DNA from: Terebella lapidaria
Taxonomy: Eukaryota; Annelida; Polychaeta; Terebellida; Terebellidae
Direction: 5' to 3'
DNA: 64,000 nt
Assembly (NCBI GenBank): GCA_949152475.1
Contig: OX424564.1
Coordinates: forward strand, 3,720,001 to 3,784,000
The translations under genes were made by a program, and so were the position numbers. Positions 58,278 through 64,000 of the stretch are shown in pieces. Below the pieces are notes generated by a model. It was not told the DNA's origin and did no database searches. It worked only from the letters and a program-made list of their open reading frames with translations. The first letter of the stretch is position 1. Each line of letters begins with the position of its first letter.

Positions 58278-59534
58278 CCTTAACCTTATATGTCCAAATG
58301 TAAACTAGTGTATCATATATTCAAACCGAATCTGGAGGGTTTGATTGTCAGCGACACTGACTCGTTGTTGTTGTCGATTTGTTTAGTTTCTGGATTGATG
58401 ACCAAAAGCATGTATTGAAAATATTCATATTGTGAAGTCCATTAAAAAAAAAACAATCCTGCCAATGCAATCGTACTAAAAATAATAGACCACATCCTGG
58501 ATACTTTCGCTGGATTATTTGCATTACCAACATGAATTTAGTGAAGTAGCATAACGTATATGCCACATACATAGAACTTATAGAATCTGTCATTCCTGAA
58601 ACTATATTCCTGATGGTATGTATTTAAAAGCTCTAAATAGATTTTCTTGCAAGAGAACATTTCACAGTCGATTGGTGAAACCGTAAAAGCATTGTGAAGT
58701 ACAGTGTGGAATCCATAGAAGTTCGCACTCTATAACCGATGGCGTACTTCGGTTTGAATAATTCATACTGAAAGCAAATACATGTAGGTATGTATATAAA
58801 TATAAATATACACCGGTCAAAGAATCATAAAAAGGTACAATATGTGAGCAGACGCTGTGCGATGTAGAATAAACAATTCGAAATATGACTGCTACTTCGC
58901 CGGAAATCCTTAAATTATCCGGATTTGGGAAGCAGATATTCACCGTTGCCATTATGTGCATTCAATTTCATTATGTAGGTAGCTATTGCTCGGGATGCAT
59001 TGAGACCTGGATAAGAGAAAATCATTTTAGCATTGGGTATGTCAGATGATTCTAATGTAAACCATGTCAATTGTGGGTTATAAAACTGTGGTGTTTGTTT
59101 TGCAATTCCTATCAAAATCAAAGACCACATCCTTATTTTCACAACAGACGTGAATGTTATATTGTTATCAAAATGATCGGATCCGAGAAATCAAGCTCAC
59201 TCCATCTGTCCTGTCAGGATGAGCTGTTCACGTGCCAGCAACGTAGCATGTGAATGGCCATGCTGATCAATGCTGTTTATGCTGTGAGGTAGTGATAACA
59301 TTCACCATTTTTTGAACGTGATCGAAATATCCAATATTGAATTGGACATTGACATGAAAAACAACCCAGGCAAGGGTTTGCCTATTGTAATCTTCGTAAA
59401 ATATCAAATCGCCCCTAGTTTGAGAGACGCCAATATGCTTGTTCGACATTAAGATCAGTGTACTATCCTGGCACCAGAAAAAGTAGCATGATATACTGAC
59501 CATATCAATGAAGACAACGATCACATAACAATAT
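58278..59534. other. Non-coding stretch, nothing recognised
   Basis: Short overlapping frames only on both strands, with no domain, tRNA, TIR pair or tandem repeat that I could see. Confidence 0.45.
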
Positions 59535-59705
59535 CATGCCGGGTGTTGCATGCGGGGCAGGAAATGCTCACCCTGCAATATTTCTATGTGATCGTTGAAG
59601 GCTCCACCTTCATGGATTTTATGGGTTCATGAAGTGCCATCATATATTTTTTTTCCTGGAGTGAGATAAAGGCATAACGGATTTGTTCGCTCGGGATACT
59701 TAGGC
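59535..59705 (+). mobile_element. Penelope-like element 3' tail, opposite orientation
   Basis: Its reverse complement contains AGTATCCCGAGCGAACAAA, CCGTTAT, CTTCATGAACCC and GTGAGCATTTCCTGCCCC, the same series as the tail at 14715-14895. The motif GGGGCAGGAAATGCTCAC at about 59553 is the best preserved part. Confidence 0.7.
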
Positions 59706-59775
59706 TGTCCCCTAAAATTCCACAAACTGATTGGGCACTTATGTGTCTGCACGTAATGCAAAGGGTTTGTTTCCG

Positions 59776-60372
59776 ATTTCGAAAATAATTATGGTACGTT
59801 GTTGGGCAGTTGTATGCTAATCACACAAACTGTACCGCAGAAACAACTATGTTTTGCACGCAGTTTGCTCCGGATGACGCCAGTGTCGCTTGATACATGC
59901 ATTCATACTTGGATATCGTTTCCATGTTAGTTTTTGTATACCACAATCATAACCTTCATTGACAAAAGTGTGATTCATGTGCTTCATAAAACGACGAACA
60001 CTTTTAATAAATACAATGTTAAACCATCGTGTGTAATCTAATCAAATTAGGCCACTAACTATTCTCAACTTAGCCTTCAGCTATGAATTCAACATCATAG
60101 AATTTGTATTATACTTGGACGAATGGACGTAATTATTACAGCTATGTGATTGCCAGAATAGATAAAATTATCATGAAAAGGTAGAACAATTGCAACAATT
60201 CCGTTTCCGAGTTGTAAAGTGTTAGAACCTAACACTATTTGCTTGTCGGGGTGGAGTGTCTACCTCCCATCTATTTAGAAGTGCCCTCGTTGATAAATCT
60301 CCAGCTGGGCGATGCAGGCTGGGTTTGCACATGCTGTTCGACATTTGCCGAACTCTGCGAAGTTGATGATAA
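59776..60372 (+). repeat. ~600-bp dispersed duplicate, copy 1
   Basis: Aligns over its whole length with 61523-62128: GATTTCGAAAATAATTATGG, GGGCAGTTGTATGC, GATGACGCCAGTGTCGC, ACAACTATGTTTTGCACGC, CATCGTGTGTAATCTA, AATTGCAACAATTCCG and CTCCAGCTGGGCGAT. Identity looks well above 90%. It shares the GTTGTTGGGCAGTTGT and GACGCCAGTGT words with the older copy at 12945-13151. The plus-strand GTAAGTATC module follows 182 bp after it (60554) and directly follows copy 2 (62130). Confidence 0.9.
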
Positions 60373-61364
60373 GCTGTTACCCTTGTAGCACGGGATACGT
60401 CGAATAACAATCATCAATGTCGACAAGGTTATATCGCGGTATGAGGTCTTGTGGATTTGTTAGACTGTAGTATGACAAAGAGCATATATCAGCTCACATG
60501 ACTGCAATAGTGAATTCAGGATGAACTGAGCTGTGTTTGCCAGTGTAGTGAAGGTAAGTATCAATCTATTACCACCAATACAATCAGATTTTGATGATTC
60601 CATTTGTTTCCCTACCAGCCTTGTGCTACACCTCCAAAGTTGAAAAATAAAGGATATCATCTTTGAAACAAAACTTCAGGATATTATCAATAAACTGATT
60701 TATCTGATTGTACATCTTGTATTTCAGTTATATATCACCAATATTTAATGGCACTGGATACTACAAGCAACCAATCTGGTGGAATTGTTTCCTCTACTCA
60801 CACAGACGTAGTCGCATAGTGCATTTAAGTAGGTAAACATATGTTTCTCATGGTTTATAAGTATTTAGCTATCCCGAAAAACGAACTATGAAGTACAATA
60901 CGGAATCTATACAAGCTCGCATTCTTAGCTAATGACAACTAACGTGTTCAGGAGTGTCATTTAGCAATGGGAGGCATCCGACAGTTCAAAATGAAGACAC
61001 ACATGTATGGAGTTACATGAATACACCCCAGTATATAAAACGTATATACATGTATAAAGTAACATCCACTAACCAAACCTGTGTCAGGTAGACCACATGA
61101 TTAAAACTAAGACTAATCAATATTAATTGTCAGTCCTTTCGCTTCCCCTATATGATAAATACTAGGAGCATTCAGTGTTTGCTACGGTATATACATGCCT
61201 TGTTGAATTGTTGAATGTATGTGGTAATGGAGGAAATGACCTCTACATCGTTCTAGGTGATGTGATATATCGTCACGGATGTTATTCACGGCACTGTATG
61301 AGAGAAGGTAGTAGTGATTTTGTCATGAATATATTCGCCCATATCACTAACCCAGTGACGACGA
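60373..61364. other. Spacer between duplicated blocks
   Basis: Contains a plus-strand copy of the dispersed module (60551-60600, starting AAGGTAAGTATC), a trace of the GTCGACAAGGTTA repeat near 60420, and otherwise unrecognised non-coding sequence. Confidence 0.45.
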
Positions 61365-61522
61365 CCATTTCCCATGAGCGTATGATTACTAGCTACCTTC
61401 CATGTCGACAAGTTACTCCACATTATGCAGTGTCGTGCCAATGATCAGGGCTGAATTACGTACGACATGGCATGCAATCATGAGAGACGGGATATATCTG
61501 CTTACGTGACTACCGTGTGACA
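61365..61522 (+). repeat. ~160-bp duplicate, copy 1 (partner 62221-62385)
   Basis: Near-identical to 62221-62385: ACCATTTCCCATGAGCG, CTACCTTCCATGTCGACAAG, GCTGAATTACGTACGACAT, CAATCATGAGAGACGGGATA and CTTACGTGACTACCGTGTGA. The two copies flank the second ~600-bp duplicate, giving the order small-large-small. Confidence 0.9.
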
Positions 61523-62128
61523 CCGATTTCGAAAATAATTATGGTACGTTGTTGGGCAGTTGTATGCTAATCACACAAAATGTACCGCAGAAACAACTAT
61601 GTTTTGCACGCAGTTTGCTCCTGATGACGCCAGTGTCGCTTGATACATGCATTTATACTTGGATATCGTTTCCATGTTAGTTTTTGTATACCACAATCAT
61701 AACCTTCATTCACAAAAGTGTGATTCATGTGCTTCATAAAACGACGAACACTTTTAATGAATACAATTTTAAACCATCGTGTGTAATCTATTCAAATTAG
61801 GCCACTAATTATTTTCAACTTAGCCTTCAGCTATGAATTTCACATCATAGAATGTGTATTATAATTGGACGAATGGACGTAATTATTACAGCTACATGTA
61901 TGTGATTGCCAGAATAGATAAAATTATCATGAACAGGTAGAACAATTGCAACAATTCCGTTTCCGAGTTGTAAAGTGCCAGAATCTAACACTATTTACTT
62001 GTCGGGGAGGGGTGTCTACCTCCCATCTATTTAGAAGTGCCCTCGTTGATAAATCTCCAGCTGGGCGATACAGGCTGGGTTTGCACATGCTGTTCGACAA
62101 TTGCCTAACTCTGCGGAGTTGATGATAA
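61523..62128 (+). repeat. ~600-bp dispersed duplicate, copy 2
   Basis: Partner of 59776-60372, differing by scattered substitutions and one 6-bp gain near 61895 (ACATGT). It is directly followed by the GTAAGTATC module at 62130, which in copy 1 lies further away. Confidence 0.9.
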
Positions 62129-62220
62129 TGTAAGTATCAATTTATTACCACCAATACAATCAGATTGTATTTTACAATACAATAAGGGTTTGTTTCCTTA
62201 AAAACAATAAAATAAAAATG

Positions 62221-62385
62221 ACAACCATTTCCCATGAGCGTATGATTACTAGCTACCTTCCATGTCGACAAGTTACTCCACATTATGCAGTGTCGTGCCA
62301 ATAGTCAGGGCTGAATTACGTACGACATCGCATGCAATCATGAGAGACGGGATATATCTGCTTACGTGACTACCGTGTGACATCG
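62221..62385 (+). repeat. ~160-bp duplicate, copy 2
   Basis: Partner of 61365-61522. It continues further downstream into sequence that resembles 52640-52770 (TTTGATGAAAATGCG), so this copy may be the more complete one. Confidence 0.85.
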
Positions 62386-62865
62386 TGATACCAGAGTTGG
62401 TTTTACTTGTGTCGTGTAAAGGAATAGAGAGGTTCATTCCCTTGATCCGCTCCCGATGAACTCCGTTCATTCTCAATCTGCGAAGTCAGATTATCGAAGA
62501 TACTGTAATGGGCATTTGATGAAAATGCGTTCCGTCATGCTACTCAATTTATCGATTGACATATGAACAATAAATTACGTATCGGGGCTCGACAAATAAA
62601 TACAATTTGGTGGAAAATTCTGGTGTCACCGTGCTTTGTACACATTGTAACAAATCTGACAAGCACATGTGTGCGGATCGAGATATGCCTGTATCATCAC
62701 TGTGATAGGCACCATCTCCTCCCTAGAGATCTAGATTATATATAGAGTTGAGTGTTCATGATTCCAAAGGTACCGGTGATTATCTACTGGTTCTGGGATA
62801 TGTACACATGTTGAAGTTCGGTGAAAATAAACATGATGGAATTGAAATTGATTTAAAATTGAAAT

Positions 62866-63290
62866 TTTAATTGGTTGTTGGGTTATTGCATACTAATTTC
62901 ATTGGATGTATAATAGGAAAACTTATATCACACACACCCAGCCCCTTTATCTCGTGTCCCCAGTGAGGATTTATATATAATTGTGGTGTCGGTCTTCGTT
63001 TCCCTCCTGACACTTAATCATGTAGACTTTATATTAAAAAAGTATTTTGAATGTGTCTTTGCCATATGTCTCAGAAATATCAGTTCTTTTGCTGTGTGGT
63101 CAGATTAAGAATCCAGAAGCTGACACATTCCGGTCTCGAATATGATGGACAGCGGCGTTATATATTCGCAAATATTTGGATTGCAAGTCCACGGACGCTT
63201 ATTTTTGGCTATGTGTGGTGGTTATGTAGCCTACTATGCTATCCTTTGCTCTAACGTTTTCTGGAACATTTTTTGTGTGTGAGAGAATTT
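62866..63290 (+). repeat. Dispersed duplicate, copy 2 (partner 55205-55700)
   Basis: See the entry at 55205-55700 for the shared landmarks. This copy is about 70 bp shorter and both are non-coding. Confidence 0.75.
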
Positions 63291-64000
63291 GCAGATCGGT
63301 AGAAAAATATTTTCAATCTTTTTTCTAACAGAGTATGCTTGTGTAAATGATTCTGGAGTAAAGTTTTACTCATGTTGAGAATATCGGAATGATTGAACCA
63401 TTGTTTCCAATTCCTCTCCCTGAATTTTCTCTGTAATCCGTTATTGTAAATAGCATATATTAATATACTGCAATATACAAGATAACACATACATCCCACT
63501 TGATACATGTGACACTGATATAAATGTGAATGTTCATGATCTAAGTGCTGTTGAATATTGCCCCCCTACGTGTGAATAGTGAACTCTCGCCAAACACCAA
63601 CATGTGTTCAGTGGTATTCATATATACTCTGGTTTTTCCATATTATTTTACGGTTTTGATGGAGGTTACAAAGCTTTACAAGGTTATCCCGAGATAACGT
63701 GACATACTCCACCTGGAAATTGTAATAAGCTATTGATCAGGATCAGGGAATGCATTGATCGTTTGTATATATGACGGGGCTAAAGTGGACAAATGTAGAA
63801 ATAATAAGTTGAATGAGAAATATAGGCATGAGAAATCTGAATTATTAACAATATCTGTCTCATTAAGTCTTTGAAATTTTTATATCAATATCTCATCTTG
63901 TCACCGGGCTCTTGTGAATAAAGCTTGTAACTGATGAAATTAACAGTAATTGCATCATCTTCATGGGTTTTGTATTCCCAGTGTTCCACAGAGTGTTCCG
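63291..64000. other. Non-coding end of window, nothing recognised
   Basis: No reading frame, repeat arm, tRNA-like box pair or simple repeat of note. Confidence 0.45.

Overview
The window is non-coding-rich animal DNA: AT-rich, intron-type sequence crowded with repeats, with no operons or bacterial gene order. Helentron-like elements with tandem-repeat cores, tRNA-derived SINEs, Penelope-like fragments and an invertebrate-type peptide receptor fit a marine invertebrate, most likely a mollusc or another lophotrochozoan. That placement is an inference; nothing in the window fixes the species.

One protein-coding gene is well supported: a single-exon class A G-protein-coupled receptor at 50148-51425 (+) of the FMRFamide/neuropeptide-receptor type. 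It has unusual residues at three activation-switch positions. A possible terminal exon of a cysteine-rich secreted protein lies at 57997-58277 (+). The only other recognisable protein sequence is a Penelope-like reverse transcriptase fragment at about 14919-15553 (-).

Layout. 1-1418: 3' part of a family-1 element made of ~134-bp monomers. 1419-9234: mostly unique sequence with small repeats. 9235-10960: family-3 element carrying a 178-bp MITE. 13641-15914 and 16569-18193: two more family-1 elements, the first holding a 285-bp MITE and the Penelope fragment. 18298-19240: GC-rich promoter-like block split by a SINE. 22504-33262: large inverted structure of family-2 elements (copies A and B one way, D the other), with a 2.26-kb transposon inside D. 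34016-35331: degenerate relatives. 35332-48034: ten nearly identical head-to-tail copies of a 1273-bp unit. 48035-51425: receptor gene and its upstream region. 51426-64000: duplicated blocks, two TIR elements, a SINE and Penelope tails.

The main pattern is a shared end architecture in repeat families with unrelated end sequences. Each starts with a short word followed by its own reverse complement (a terminal hairpin), then a GTCC/TCTG/TTTG-type run, then a core of tandem monomers. Where a 3' end is present, the same word recurs inverted just inside a second small hairpin. This matches what is known of non-autonomous Helentrons (HINEs, including bivalve 'pearl' elements). The ten-copy array keeps the 5' hairpin but has no recognisable 3' hairpin, which suggests rolling-circle read-through as its origin. 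Most of these elements also carry many exact AGGTCA direct repeats, the nuclear-receptor half-site.
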